From Lachnospiraceae bacterium UBA1760 (lineage in GTDB: Bacteria; Bacillota; Clostridia; Lachnospirales; Lachnospiraceae): a stretch of 18,605 bases of DNA. Shown piece by piece: positions 1 to 7,930 of this stretch (its first letter is position 1; every line of letters starts with the position of its first letter). The position numbers and the translations under genes are program-made. The notes under the pieces are model-generated. The model saw only the letters and a list, made by a program, of their open reading frames with translations, was not told where the DNA came from and made no database searches. The stretch is from contig DCHE01000089.1 in assembly GCA_002314775.1 (NCBI GenBank), positions 1 through 18,605 on the forward strand, given 5' to 3'.

Positions 1-26
1 AACCCTCGCTGATCAGCGAGGGTTTT
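1..26 (-). terminator. Palindromic terminator stem of rnpB
   Basis: AACCCTCGCTGA and TCAGCGAGGGTT form a perfect 24-bp palindrome at 1-24, just past the 3' end of rnpB. On the plus strand it is followed by a short T run (to 26). The T tract for the minus-strand transcript would lie left of the window. The stem may therefore be bidirectional, also ending a gene coming from the left, but that gene is not visible. Confidence 0.75.
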
Positions 27-29
27 AAT

Positions 30-368
30 GTTGAGTCGAACGATAAGCCGGGTTCTGTCGTTGAATGATCATCTATCTAGACCTGATGTTGCCACCAGGC
101 TCAAGCGACCTACCCGAAAGCAGACGGGCCGCCTTACGCTTTCTGTTAGTCTTGCTTCGGATGGGGTTTACATGTGCCCTGCCTGTTACCAGTCAGGCGG
201 TAGTCTCTTACACTGCCTTTCCACCCTTACCACATTGCTGTGGCGGTTTATTTCTGTTGCACTGGCCTGGGAGTCGCCTCCACCGGACGTTATCCGGCAT
301 CCTGCCCTATGAAGCCCGGACTTTCCTCACCTGCACGAAGGCAGCCGCGATCATCTGGTTTTCTGACG
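30..368 (-). ncRNA. rnpB: RNase P RNA, type A
   Basis: This is the catalytic RNA of RNase P, which removes the 5' leader from precursor tRNAs. Read on the minus strand, it has the conserved GAGGAAAGTCCGGGCT block (CR I / P4 side) near 316-331, the ACAGAA and CCGGCTTA elements near the 3' end (about 44-60), and a 5' AACCAGATGATCGCGGCT segment that matches the start of type A RNAs such as the E. coli one. The ends can pair into P1: GTC-A-GAA at 361-367 (minus strand) with TTCGAC at 35-40, six pairs with one bulged A. That supports the stated boundaries to within a few bases. Length of about 335 nt is normal. Short open reading frames on the other strand of this gene are not real. Confidence 0.96.
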
Positions 369-373
369 GAATT

Positions 374-403
374 ATGTTAACATATAAAAAGCAGGATTGT
401 CAA
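374..403 (-). promoter_or_regulatory. rnpB promoter
   Basis: On the minus strand there is a perfect -35 TTGACA (398-403), an 18-base spacer, and a -10 TAACAT (374-379) preceded by TGT, an extended -10. The expected start near 367-368 coincides with the first base of the predicted P1 helix of the RNA. An A+T-rich palindrome lies just upstream of the -35. Confidence 0.8.
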
Positions 404-404
404 A

Positions 405-427
405 GATTTATTAAATTTTAATAAATC
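405..427. repeat. 23-bp A+T-rich palindrome upstream of rnpB -35
   Basis: GATTTATTAAA (405-415) and TTTAATAAATC (417-427) are exact reverse complements around a single central T. The element starts two bases upstream of the rnpB -35 hexamer, exactly where an UP element for the RNA polymerase alpha subunit would be. It could equally be a regulator operator. It is not a terminator, as it has no G+C stem. Confidence 0.6.
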
Positions 428-468
428 ATTTATGTTTTTATTGCCATAAATATGTTAATATTCTATTG

Positions 469-474
469 TATAAT
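469..474 (+). promoter_or_regulatory. Candidate -10 element for the seven-gene operon
   Basis: The 369-582 stretch between rnpB and the first operon gene has one consensus TATAAT at 469-474. No convincing -35 sits 16-18 bases upstream: TTGCCA at 441-446 is 22 bases away, and a second TTGCCATAA copy lies at 501-509. A transcript from here would have a leader of about 100 nt. No riboswitch or hairpin leader is seen in it. This is a weak call. Confidence 0.25.
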
Positions 475-582
475 AATTATCAGTGATTAGTGTCAATATT
501 TTGCCATAAGAGCTGATGATTGACGGTATGAATATATAGTATGAATAAATAGTATGAGACATTTACTAGAATGGGAGAAAAA

Positions 583-2610
583 ATGGAACGAATTAAGAAA
601 AGAGTAAGTATTCTTATATGCCTTACAATGCTTATTACACTCTTCACCGGGTTTGGTGTAAGTGCAAAAGGAAATACTTTAAAAGGAAATGCTTTAAATG
701 GAGATACTTCAAATGGCAAATATGGAATTTCAATCAGCGTGTCCGGACCTGATGGTGAGGGCAATTACAGTGTAAAGGTCAAGGTGAAGAATGATGAGGC
801 TGATTTTTCAGGAAGCGTGAGGCTCATTCTTGCTGATGACAATTTTGGGCGCATAAACTATGAGACTGAGATATCTGTGGCAAAGGGAGGAGAGAAGGAA
901 TTTGTTGTAAAGATTCCAACCTACACAATTTATGATGCCTCAGATGTCTTATATGCATATTTGGTTGATAATAAGGGGAAGCTGTGCTATCAGGACAAGT
1001 TTCCTAAGATGTTTCAGGCATCTAATTATTCAATGCAGATAGGCATTTTATCAGATGATTATGATGCACTGTCATATTTTGACTGTGCTGGCGAAAAGGT
1101 ATGGCTTGTTGTAAATGAGTATTCCATGTTACTAAGAGAGCTTAATAAGGATAATATTAAGGATGAGCTTTCGGCTTGTAAGTTTCTTATCATAGATAAT
1201 TATGACACCTCAGTTCTTAGCGATGAACAAATCCAGTCAATTGAAAACTGGGTAACAAAGCAGGGCGGCTGCCTTATTATTGGTACTGGTAACAACGGAC
1301 TTAAGTGTATCAATAATTTTTCAGATGGCTTTTTTGAAATACAGCTTTCTAATGAAGTAATGACTGCATCACCAAATGATCCGTCAAATTCTGGGAACTT
1401 GCCTATTTATGTTGATACAATAAATGTAATGGAGCTTAACAGAAACTTCTTATCCCTCACATATTCATCAGCTTATGGAAGAGAATATGACAGCTGCACA
1501 ATTTCGAGACAGAAGGATGAGGGAAGTATCACAGTGGCTCCATATATGTTCTCAGACGAGGATATAAAGAATTCAGGGAATTCTGTAGTATTTACCAATA
1601 CAGTTCTTCAGCAGGCGATAGAAAGTTCTGGGATTATAACAACAGACAGAGATGATTCAACCTACTGGTATGATTATAACGAATGCTATTCGGCATTACA
1701 GGGCGAGATTGATTTTAATATAAATGGAATAAAGCTCGTTATTATCTTATTTGTTCTTATTGTGGGACCAGTATCCTATCTGGTACTAAAGCTTATGAAT
1801 AAGAGAGAGTGGTACTTTGCAATAATACCAGTTTTGTCGCTTATTACAGTAGGAGCTATTTTCTTACTAGGAAGAGGCATGAGAATAAAGAATGTTCAGG
1901 CAACCTCAGTAACTATTGAGTATTCTGAGGAGGGAAGAAGGTCTACCGCCTATGTTGAATGCTATTCACCAGATAGCAGTGAATGGAAGGTAAAGGCTGA
2001 TAATAGATTTGATGTAATAAGTCCTGCATACGGAGATTATGATTACTCTCCAAATACAGCTATTAACTATGAGAATTACAAAACAAGAATATTAAAGAGC
2101 ACAGAGGGAAATATTCTAGGCTATGTTCCTAAGTCGAGCTTTGCGGAAACAGTATTTAAGCTGTCCGGAGAGGGTCAGTCGGTAGGAAAAATTGAACTGT
2201 CCGATATTGATTTTTCTGGAAATATTTACAAGGGTAAGGTTACCAATAATACTAATTATGATTTTCCTTACGTGTTGGTTACTGACAGTGGAAGATATAT
2301 TATAATTCGTGATTTAAAGAAGGGGCAGACTGTTGAGCTTAGTACAGTTGCAAAAATTCACAGCTGGTATACGGGTGAGCTTGATACCAGGGAGTTCAGA
2401 TACACAGCTGTTAACAATGAAAAGTACGAGGAAGGCAAGGAAAATGGCTCGCTCATTGCGGCTCTTGCAATTGGAATGTGCGACAGCTACAGATTTGAAG
2501 CAACCTCATCCTATGTATTCGGTGTAGCGGGCAATTACACCAAGGTTACTGATGATAAAAACTGCGATGAGAAGGCTTTTGTCTGCATCGTGAATAAGGT
2601 AAAAAGATAA
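583..2610 (+). CDS. Secreted membrane-anchored protein with glutamine-amidotransferase-like domain
   Basis: A 675-residue protein, first gene of the ABC/MoxR/VWA operon. I start it at ATG 583 because GGGAG at 573-577 is five bases upstream; an in-frame ATG at 571 would lie over that site. It has a signal peptide (basic MERIKKR, hydrophobic core, VSA/K cleavage near residue 28), a short KGNTL-type repeat, a beta-rich Ig-like region (about 46-140), and an alpha/beta region (about 149-240; IGILSDDYDALSYF, FLIIDNYDTS, GGCLIIGTG). The latter resembles the inactive amidotransferase-like folds found in this kind of operon. Two membrane helices follow (about 384-404 and 412-432) around a GPVSYLVLKLMNKREW motif, then a C-terminal outside domain of about 240 residues. 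No amidotransferase catalytic Cys is evident, so it is probably a sensor or scaffold. The pairing with an ABC-2 transporter recalls GldG. Exact function is unknown. Confidence 0.85.
   Translation: MERIKKRVSILICLTMLITLFTGFGVSAKGNTLKGNALNGDTSNGKYGISISVSGPDGEGNYSVKVKVKNDEADFSGSVRLILADDNFGRINYETEISVAKGGEKEFVVKIPTYTIYDASDVLYAYLVDNKGKLCYQDKFPKMFQASNYSMQIGILSDDYDALSYFDCAGEKVWLVVNEYSMLLRELNKDNIKDELSACKFLIIDNYDTSVLSDEQIQSIENWVTKQGGCLIIGTGNNGLKCINNFSDGFFEIQLSNEVMTASPNDPSNSGNLPIYVDTINVMELNRNFLSLTYSSAYGREYDSCTISRQKDEGSITVAPYMFSDEDIKNSGNSVVFTNTVLQQAIESSGIITTDRDDSTYWYDYNECYSALQGEIDFNINGIKLVIILFVLIVGPVSYLVLKLMNKREWYFAIIPVLSLITVGAIFLLGRGMRIKNVQATSVTIEYSEEGRRSTAYVECYSPDSSEWKVKADNRFDVISPAYGDYDYSPNTAINYENYKTRILKSTEGNILGYVPKSSFAETVFKLSGEGQSVGKIELSDIDFSGNIYKGKVTNNTNYDFPYVLVTDSGRYIIIRDLKKGQTVELSTVAKIHSWYTGELDTREFRYTAVNNEKYEEGKENGSLIAALAIGMCDSYRFEATSSYVFGVAGNYTKVTDDKNCDEKAFVCIVNKVKR
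667..720 (+). repeat. 15-bp in-frame tandem repeat after signal peptide
   Basis: Three full copies and a partial fourth of a 15-bp unit (667-681, 682-696, 697-711, 712-720) encode KGNTL, KGNAL, NGDTS, NGK directly after the predicted signal peptidase site. It looks like a flexible linker made by unit duplication. The first two copies differ by a single base. Confidence 0.75.
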
Positions 2611-2621
2611 GGAGGTAGGAT

Positions 2622-3626
2622 ATGCTTTACATTTCTAATTTATACAAAAGCTATGGAAGTATGCAGGCTGTATCAAACCTCAATCTTCACATACCTAAGG
2701 GAGAACTGTTTGGCTTCGTAGGACCAAATGGTGCGGGAAAAACTACAACAATAAGAATAGTCTGTGGACTTTTAAGGAAGGACTCAGGAAGTATTAAGAT
2801 AAATGGAATCGATGCTGACAGAAATATGGCCGATATAAAAAAACAGATTGGATATGTGCCAGATTTCTTTGGAGTGTATGATAATCTGAAGGTCATGGAG
2901 TACATGGATTTTTACGGTTCTATGTACGGAATGACAACCAAAGAGATATATGCAATTTCAAATGATCTTCTTGAGCTTGTTAACCTGAGTGACAAGAAGG
3001 ATGCCTACGTTGATTCGCTTTCGAGAGGAATGAAGCAGAGGCTCTGCGTTGCAAGAGCACTTATTCATAACCCAGAGTTATTAATTTTAGATGAGCCATC
3101 CTCAGGACTTGACCCAAGAGCAAGAATTGAGATGAAGGAGCTTTTGATGAACCTTAACCAGATGGGAAAGACTATTGTTATCAGCTCACATATTCTCTCA
3201 GAGCTTGCCGAGATGTGTACAAGCGTTGGTATTATGAACCAGGGAAGACTTGTAACTGCGGGTAAGATGGAGGATATTCTGACTAGAGGTATTGATGCAG
3301 GTGGTAGCGAGGCTGAACCGGCGGAGGGTGCAACAGGTGCGGTAGGTGTAGAAATCCCAAAGGCATCAAGCGTGAGAATAAGCATCAGGGTAATATCAGA
3401 CACTGATAAGGCAGTTAAGATACTTAGAGAGTCTGCTAAGGTAACCCTTGAATCAATCAGACAAAATGAGATAATAATCAGGTTTCCTGGTACAGATGAG
3501 GAGATAAGCAGGATTTTATACAGCCTCGTTACTAATGAGGTAATGGTAACCTCCTTCCATAAGGAGGAGCAGAACCTGGAGAATATTTTCATGGAGCTTA
3601 CGAAAAATGGTGGAAGGGAGGAATAA
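2622..3626 (+). CDS. ABC transporter ATP-binding protein (ABC-2 type)
   Basis: A 334-residue ATPase that would power the permease encoded next. Walker A GPNGAGKTT is at 34-42, the signature LSRGMK at 133-138, Walker B LLILDEP at 153-159, the D-loop SSGLDP follows, and the switch His is H191. The Q-loop position reads YVPD (78-81), with Asp in place of Gln, as is common in this ABC-2 branch. After the nucleotide-binding domain there is an Ala/Gly/Glu-rich linker (about 222-250) and a C-terminal domain of about 80 residues like those in CcmA/GldA-type ATPases. GGAGG at 2611-2615 directly follows the upstream stop and is six bases from the ATG. Only two bases separate it from the permease gene, so the two are co-translated. 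The transported substrate is unknown. Confidence 0.95.
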   Translation: MLYISNLYKSYGSMQAVSNLNLHIPKGELFGFVGPNGAGKTTTIRIVCGLLRKDSGSIKINGIDADRNMADIKKQIGYVPDFFGVYDNLKVMEYMDFYGSMYGMTTKEIYAISNDLLELVNLSDKKDAYVDSLSRGMKQRLCVARALIHNPELLILDEPSSGLDPRARIEMKELLMNLNQMGKTIVISSHILSELAEMCTSVGIMNQGRLVTAGKMEDILTRGIDAGGSEAEPAEGATGAVGVEIPKASSVRISIRVISDTDKAVKILRESAKVTLESIRQNEIIIRFPGTDEEISRILYSLVTNEVMVTSFHKEEQNLENIFMELTKNGGREE

Positions 3627-3628
3627 TT

Positions 3629-4495
3629 ATGAGAGTAAATCCAATAATTAAAAAGGATATTAAGGTTGAATCAAGAAGCAAGAAGTTTTCTCTTGAGATA
3701 TTTGCCTACGAGGCAACTCTTCTCATAATATTTCTTCTGGTAATCAAATCAATATTTAGCTACACCTCCTACAGATCAGTGAGTGTCGGTAGTCAGCTTC
3801 AGGAATTAGTATCCTTATTTCCGATAATTTCAATTACGGAGATTTGCATAATCGGACTTGTCGTGCCAATTATGACAGCCTCTTCAATCTCAGGAGAGAA
3901 GGAGAGACAGACCTTTGACATAATGATAACTACAAGCATATCACCATGGTCAATTATACTTGGCAAGCTGGGTTCGGCAGTAATCAAGATAATGCTATTT
4001 GTAATAGCAAGTATACCAGTAATGGCAATCTCATTTATTATGGGTGGACTTAACTGGTCTGCGCTGTTTTACTTTGTACTCGCAGCACTTTTATTTGCAG
4101 TATTTTCAGGAAGTGTTGGAGTTTTCTGCTCATCAATATGCAGAAAATCAATAGCATCAATTATTCTTTCGTATGTTATCTATGGCTGCTTCTTTGGTCT
4201 TACCTTTGTACCAATGCTGATAGCGGTTTTATCAAAAGGAAGATATGAGACATCGGTTTATCTACTTCTTGCAAATCCGGTTGTTTTCTTCGAGGAATTC
4301 TATACAACAATTCTTTATGGAGAGTCAGGCCTTGGGCTTATAAATGGTAATGGATGGATAAAGAGCGGAACAGGCTGGATGACAGTATCAGGAATTGTTA
4401 TACTTCTTATAGCTGTATTTTTTATTTACACTTCAACTAAAAAGATAAATCCTATGAAGTCTAATGTAGTTCAGATTAAGAAAAAGTCAGAATAG
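3629..4495 (+). CDS. ABC-2 type permease
   Basis: A 288-residue integral membrane protein with about six hydrophobic segments: near residues 28-45, 65-85, 105-135, 140-165, 175-205 and the C-terminal 250-270. The cytoplasmic motif SISGEKERQTFDIMITTSIS after the second helix is the typical ABC-2/GldF-like coupling segment. The last residues are Lys-rich (KIKKKSE-like), consistent with an inside C-terminus. GGGAGG at 3616-3621 overlaps the end of the ATPase gene and is seven bases from ATG 3629. It presumably forms a dimer with the ATPase in the membrane and, with the first operon gene, a three-part transporter or mechanical module similar in layout to GldA/F/G. The cargo cannot be deduced. Confidence 0.92.
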   Translation: MRVNPIIKKDIKVESRSKKFSLEIFAYEATLLIIFLLVIKSIFSYTSYRSVSVGSQLQELVSLFPIISITEICIIGLVVPIMTASSISGEKERQTFDIMITTSISPWSIILGKLGSAVIKIMLFVIASIPVMAISFIMGGLNWSALFYFVLAALLFAVFSGSVGVFCSSICRKSIASIILSYVIYGCFFGLTFVPMLIAVLSKGRYETSVYLLLANPVVFFEEFYTTILYGESGLGLINGNGWIKSGTGWMTVSGIVILLIAVFFIYTSTKKINPMKSNVVQIKKKSE

Positions 4496-4537
4496 TATAG
4501 GTAGATTTGTTTAAGCGGGTTTTTTGAGGAGCCTATG

Positions 4538-6088
4538 ATGAAAGAAAAAGAGATAATTCAAAGAGAAGTAAATATCGCAAGAAAAAGACTGCTTGCACGA
4601 GAGGTGCTAGGAAATGTCCTTTTTTCAGTAATTATCGGTGCAGCCACTGGATGTATGTTCCAAGTGGTTGCACTTTTAGTGCCATTTTACTATGCTGATT
4701 TGTTTGCGGTAATTGCTGTAATAATTGGAGCAATTACTGGAATGGTCATGGGTATCGTAAGAAAACCTGACAATATTAAAGCTGCACTCTTACTCGATAG
4801 CTTTGGTCTTAATGAGAGAGTTGTTACTGCGGTTGAAAATATGGATAAGGACGGAAGGGTGATAAGACTTCAGAGGGAGGATTGTGCCAAGGTTCTATTG
4901 GAAAAGAAGAAGGACATTAAGATTAAGCTAATTCCAGAGTATAGAAAAGTTATCTATCCAGTCGCATTTCTTGTTCTGCTTTTCGGACTTAGCTTTATTC
5001 CTTCAGCTAAGAAGGAACAGGCAAAGTATAATCATGAAATATCGAAGCTTGCCGCAGAAAAAGAGAAGGAGACAAAGGAAGTAATCGAGGAGCTTGAAAA
5101 GATTGACCCTGAGGAGCTTTCTGAGACCCAGAGAGAAGAATTAAACGAGATGATAAAGGCTCTGAATAATTCTAAGAAGGAATTTGGAAAGGCAAAAACC
5201 AAGGAAGAGATTGTAAGAGCTGAGGAAAAGCTAAGCTACAAGTATGAGGATGTTAAGAAGATGCTTGAAGCTATGGAAGGAAATACCTCGGAGAAAAATG
5301 AAACGGAAGCCGAAGAGTCGAGTGAACAGAGTCAGAGCATTTCAGAGGCTAACAAAGAACAGATTAATAAGGCGTTATCCAAGGTGGATGAGAACCTTAA
5401 CAATGCAAACTTTTCCAAGAATAATAGCAGTGGTAATCAGACTGCAAATAATAATAGCAATAACCAGAATAATTCTAATAACGGTAATAATCAGAATAAT
5501 TCTAATAATTCTAATAATCAGAATAGTAATAATCAGAATGGCAATAACCAGAATGGCAATAACCAGAATGGCAATAATCAGAATGGCAATAACCAGAATG
5601 AAAATGGCGAGAACGGCAATAACCAAAATGGCAATAACCAGAATGAAAACGGCCAGAATAATGGAAACCAAAATGGCAGCGAGAATGGCCAAAACGGAAA
5701 TGGTAACAATGGAGAAGCCGGAGAAAATAACGGTGGAGCTGGTGAAGGTAATCAAAATGGTAACCAAAATGGCGGCCAAAATAGCGGTGAGAGCGGAGAA
5801 GGAGCCGGTTCAGGCCGTGGCGAGGGCCAGGGCGGAGCTAACTCTCATGAATTTATCAGCATACCAAACAACAAGGGTAGTGATCCAAACCTGAATGGAA
5901 ATGCTGGAAACGAAAACCCACAGGGCACCTACGAGGCTGCAAATGGAATGACCTGGGAGGGTGAGCATGTAAACTACGAAACAGTAGTTGGAAAGTACAA
6001 GGAACAGGCATATGAGGGTATTTCAAACGGAAAATATCCAACAGGTATGCAGGATATAATTAAAAACTATTTTGGAAGCTTTAATTGA
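4538..6088 (+). CDS. Membrane coiled-coil protein with Asn-Gln-Gly repeat tract
   Basis: A 516-residue protein found between the ABC and MoxR genes. ATG codons at 4535 and 4538 are adjacent; GAGGAG at 4526-4531 is three bases from the first and six from the second, so 4538 fits better. Order of parts: two membrane helices (about 23-48 and 55-74), a soluble LLLDSFGLNERVVTAVENM segment, which resembles a motif in DUF4175-like proteins of MoxR clusters, a third helix (about 137-154), a charged coiled coil (about 155-255), a long Asn/Gln/Gly-rich tract (about 288-430), and a conserved-looking C-terminal block (about 465-516; YETVVGKYKEQAYEG, then PTGMQDIIKNYFGSF). The retained end after the disordered tract suggests the tail is a functional docking element. 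I recognise the operon family but cannot assign a biochemical role. Confidence 0.82.
   Translation: MKEKEIIQREVNIARKRLLAREVLGNVLFSVIIGAATGCMFQVVALLVPFYYADLFAVIAVIIGAITGMVMGIVRKPDNIKAALLLDSFGLNERVVTAVENMDKDGRVIRLQREDCAKVLLEKKKDIKIKLIPEYRKVIYPVAFLVLLFGLSFIPSAKKEQAKYNHEISKLAAEKEKETKEVIEELEKIDPEELSETQREELNEMIKALNNSKKEFGKAKTKEEIVRAEEKLSYKYEDVKKMLEAMEGNTSEKNETEAEESSEQSQSISEANKEQINKALSKVDENLNNANFSKNNSSGNQTANNNSNNQNNSNNGNNQNNSNNSNNQNSNNQNGNNQNGNNQNGNNQNGNNQNENGENGNNQNGNNQNENGQNNGNQNGSENGQNGNGNNGEAGENNGGAGEGNQNGNQNGGQNSGESGEGAGSGRGEGQGGANSHEFISIPNNKGSDPNLNGNAGNENPQGTYEAANGMTWEGEHVNYETVVGKYKEQAYEGISNGKYPTGMQDIIKNYFGSFN
5528..5647 (+). repeat. 15-bp in-frame tandem array encoding NNQNG
   Basis: Eight consecutive 15-base units with consensus AATAACCAGAATGGC run from 5528 to 5647. 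They encode NNQNG and close variants (residues about 331-370). Units at 5543-5557 and 5558-5572 are identical; others differ mainly by AAC/AAT or GGC/GAA changes. Less regular Asn-rich coding extends on both sides (about 5398-5800). Because the unit is a multiple of three, copy-number changes keep the frame. Confidence 0.9.
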
Positions 6089-6101
6089 TGGAGGTTTAAA
6101 G

Positions 6102-7052
6102 GTGGCAGAAAAAACTATTTTTCAGGAAAAAATAATAGCTTGTGAGAATGAGATAAAAAAAGGAATAATTGGTGAGGAGGAGATAATAAGACAGGTTATG
6201 CTTGCCATCATTTCCGGTGGAAATGTGCTTCTTGAGGGTATGCCAGGACTTGGAAAGACAGTTTTAGTCAGCACAATTTCAAAGGTTTTGAGCCTCAATT
6301 TCAAGAGAATTCAGTTCACTCCTGACCTTATGCCTTCGGATGTAACCGGTACAAATATCGTTGTAAAAAATGAAAAGGGTTCTTCCTTTGAATTTATTAA
6401 GGGACCTATTTTTTCTAATCTTGTCCTTGCAGATGAGATAAACAGAGCAACGCCAAAGACTCAGTCTGCACTGCTTGAGGCAATGCAGGAGCATACTGTA
6501 ACCGTAGGAAACAGTAGCTACAGGATGGAGGAACCATTTATGGTTCTTGCAACGCAGAATCCAATTGAGCAGGAGGGAACCTATCCACTTCCAGAGGCGC
6601 AGCTCGACAGATTTATGTTTAAGATATTAGTGAAGTTTCCAAGCAAGAAGGAGCTTAGAGGGATTATTGCCCTGACTGAGGGTGAGAAGCTTCCTGCGAT
6701 AGTGCCTGTAATAAGTGGCGAGGAGCTTCTTAATGCAAGAAAAGAGGCAGCAGAGATACCAGTGGCAGAGGCTGTAATGGATTACATCCTTGACATAGTT
6801 ATGGCAACTCATGCGGACAACAGATACTTAAGAGAGGGCGCAAGCCCAAGAGCAGCACAGTCGATAGTAAGAGCAGCCAAGGCAAAGGCTTATATGGATG
6901 GCAGGTTCAATGTATCCTTCGAGGACGTTGACTATGTTGTATATCCAGCCTTGAGACACAGACTTATCTTAAGCTTCGATGCTATTTCAGAGGGAGCTAA
7001 CGAGGATAAGGTTATAGCAGGAATATTAGAAGGGCTTAAGAATAAGAAATGA
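6102..7052 (+). CDS. MoxR family AAA+ ATPase
   Basis: A 316-residue cytoplasmic AAA+ ATPase of the MoxR type, chaperone-like proteins that act with VWA-domain partners. I choose GTG 6102 because GGAGG at 6090-6094 is seven bases upstream; the frame is open to a TTG at 6072, inside the previous gene, without a site. Walker A GMPGLGKT is at 46-53, Walker B LVLADEINRA around D111-E112, sensor 1 LATQNPIEQEGTYPLPEAQ around N153, and the C-terminal GASPRAAQ sensor-2 motif near 258-265. All catalytic motifs look intact and the length is normal. The stop overlaps the DUF58 start by four bases (ATGA), the usual MoxR-DUF58 coupling. Confidence 0.95.
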   Translation: MAEKTIFQEKIIACENEIKKGIIGEEEIIRQVMLAIISGGNVLLEGMPGLGKTVLVSTISKVLSLNFKRIQFTPDLMPSDVTGTNIVVKNEKGSSFEFIKGPIFSNLVLADEINRATPKTQSALLEAMQEHTVTVGNSSYRMEEPFMVLATQNPIEQEGTYPLPEAQLDRFMFKILVKFPSKKELRGIIALTEGEKLPAIVPVISGEELLNARKEAAEIPVAEAVMDYILDIVMATHADNRYLREGASPRAAQSIVRAAKAKAYMDGRFNVSFEDVDYVVYPALRHRLILSFDAISEGANEDKVIAGILEGLKNKK

Positions 7053-7930
7053 TAAATGATTCATCAGTTTATGACATTCTGTCAAGACTAAGAATTGCAA
7101 ATACAGGAAAGAGCAGCATGAGTATGGCAGGCGGAAGAAAGTCTGTAAAAAAGGGAAGCTCAGCTGAGTTCTCTGATTTTAGAGAATATATGCCAGGAGA
7201 TGAGGTGAGACGAATTGACTGGAATGCCTATGCAAGACTTGACAGGCTATATATAAAAGAATATATGGAAGAGCGTGAAATGCCAGTATCTATTTTTCTT
7301 GATACCAGTAAATCCATGGATTATGGGGAGAGAAATAAGGGTGAGCTTGCTAAAAATATCACTGATGCACTTGCCTATATTTCACTCACAAATATGGACA
7401 GGGTGCGAGTTTTTGACCTGAAGGAGATAGTAAAACCTATTTCAGTTTCAGGAGGAAAAAAGGGCTTTCCTATGCTGAGTAGCAGGGTTAATGCCCTTAC
7501 ATTTGACGGAAAAATAGACATTTATAACCAGGTGGTAAGGGCAAATCTTAGAAACCCGGGTATCACGATTATTGTAAGCGATTTTTTGCTGGAGGAATTT
7601 TTCACTGAGGAGGATTATCTGGATAAGCTGCTTAAGTATCTGACCTACATGAGGCAGAGGGTTATTCTTGTTCAGGTATTAAGTGAGGAGGAGATGGACA
7701 TAAAGCTTACTGGAACAGTCAACCTGATTGACTCGGAAAATGAGGATAAAAAGGTCAAGGTCACTATGGATAATGTGGCTGTTGCAACCTATATGAGGGA
7801 GCTAAATGCCTTTATGGAAAGGCTAAACAGAACCTGCAGGAAATATGGGGCAGTCTATGCTCCGGTTAATACTAAGGACGATTTTTATAAAATTATTTTT
7901 GAGGATATGAGAGAAATCTATGACATTTAG
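7049..7930 (+). CDS. DUF58 domain protein
   Basis: A 293-residue protein of the DUF58 family, which is usually encoded beside moxR. The family hallmark lies at residues 37-76: FSDFREYMPGDEVRRIDWNA, then ARLDRLYIKEYMEERE. It is followed by a VWA-like strand ending in a DTSKS metal-site motif at 85-89. Many DUF58 proteins carry two N-terminal membrane helices and are near 400 residues; this one begins right at the soluble domain, so it is predicted cytoplasmic. Its ATG overlaps the moxR stop and its last 11 bases overlap the start of the VWA gene, so the three are likely translated in a fixed ratio. It is probably an adaptor between MoxR and its target; this is inferred from family context. Confidence 0.93.
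   Translation: MINDSSVYDILSRLRIANTGKSSMSMAGGRKSVKKGSSAEFSDFREYMPGDEVRRIDWNAYARLDRLYIKEYMEEREMPVSIFLDTSKSMDYGERNKGELAKNITDALAYISLTNMDRVRVFDLKEIVKPISVSGGKKGFPMLSSRVNALTFDGKIDIYNQVVRANLRNPGITIIVSDFLLEEFFTEEDYLDKLLKYLTYMRQRVILVQVLSEEEMDIKLTGTVNLIDSENEDKKVKVTMDNVAVATYMRELNAFMERLNRTCRKYGAVYAPVNTKDDFYKIIFEDMREIYDI

Noticed and set aside
28..421. Two open frames (94 and 118 codons) across the left end on the plus strand
   Set aside because: They lie antisense to rnpB, whose structure and promoter explain the sequence.
2853..2866. Q-loop Asp in place of Gln in the ABC ATPase as a sign of inactivation
   Set aside because: All other motifs are intact, and GYxPD/E at this place is common among ABC-2 ATPases.
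3065..3592. A 175-codon minus-strand frame opposite the ABC ATPase
   Set aside because: It overlaps the conserved Walker B, D-loop and His switch coding region and has no ribosome site or recognisable domain.
5528..5647. Possible CRISPR array because of regular repeats
   Set aside because: The units are 15 bp, directly adjacent without spacers and in frame within a gene.
5375..5779. A 134-codon minus-strand frame made nearly only of Ile, Val, Leu and Ala
   Set aside because: It is the antisense of the Asn-rich tandem array (ATT reads Ile). The hydrophobic look is a composition artefact.
5244..5894. A 216-codon open frame in another plus-strand frame inside the repeat-tract protein
   Set aside because: It is rich in Arg/Ile/Met/Thr produced by reading the AAT/CAG/GGC repeat out of frame, and has no ribosome site or family match. 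The main frame has membrane helices, a coiled coil and a fitting start.
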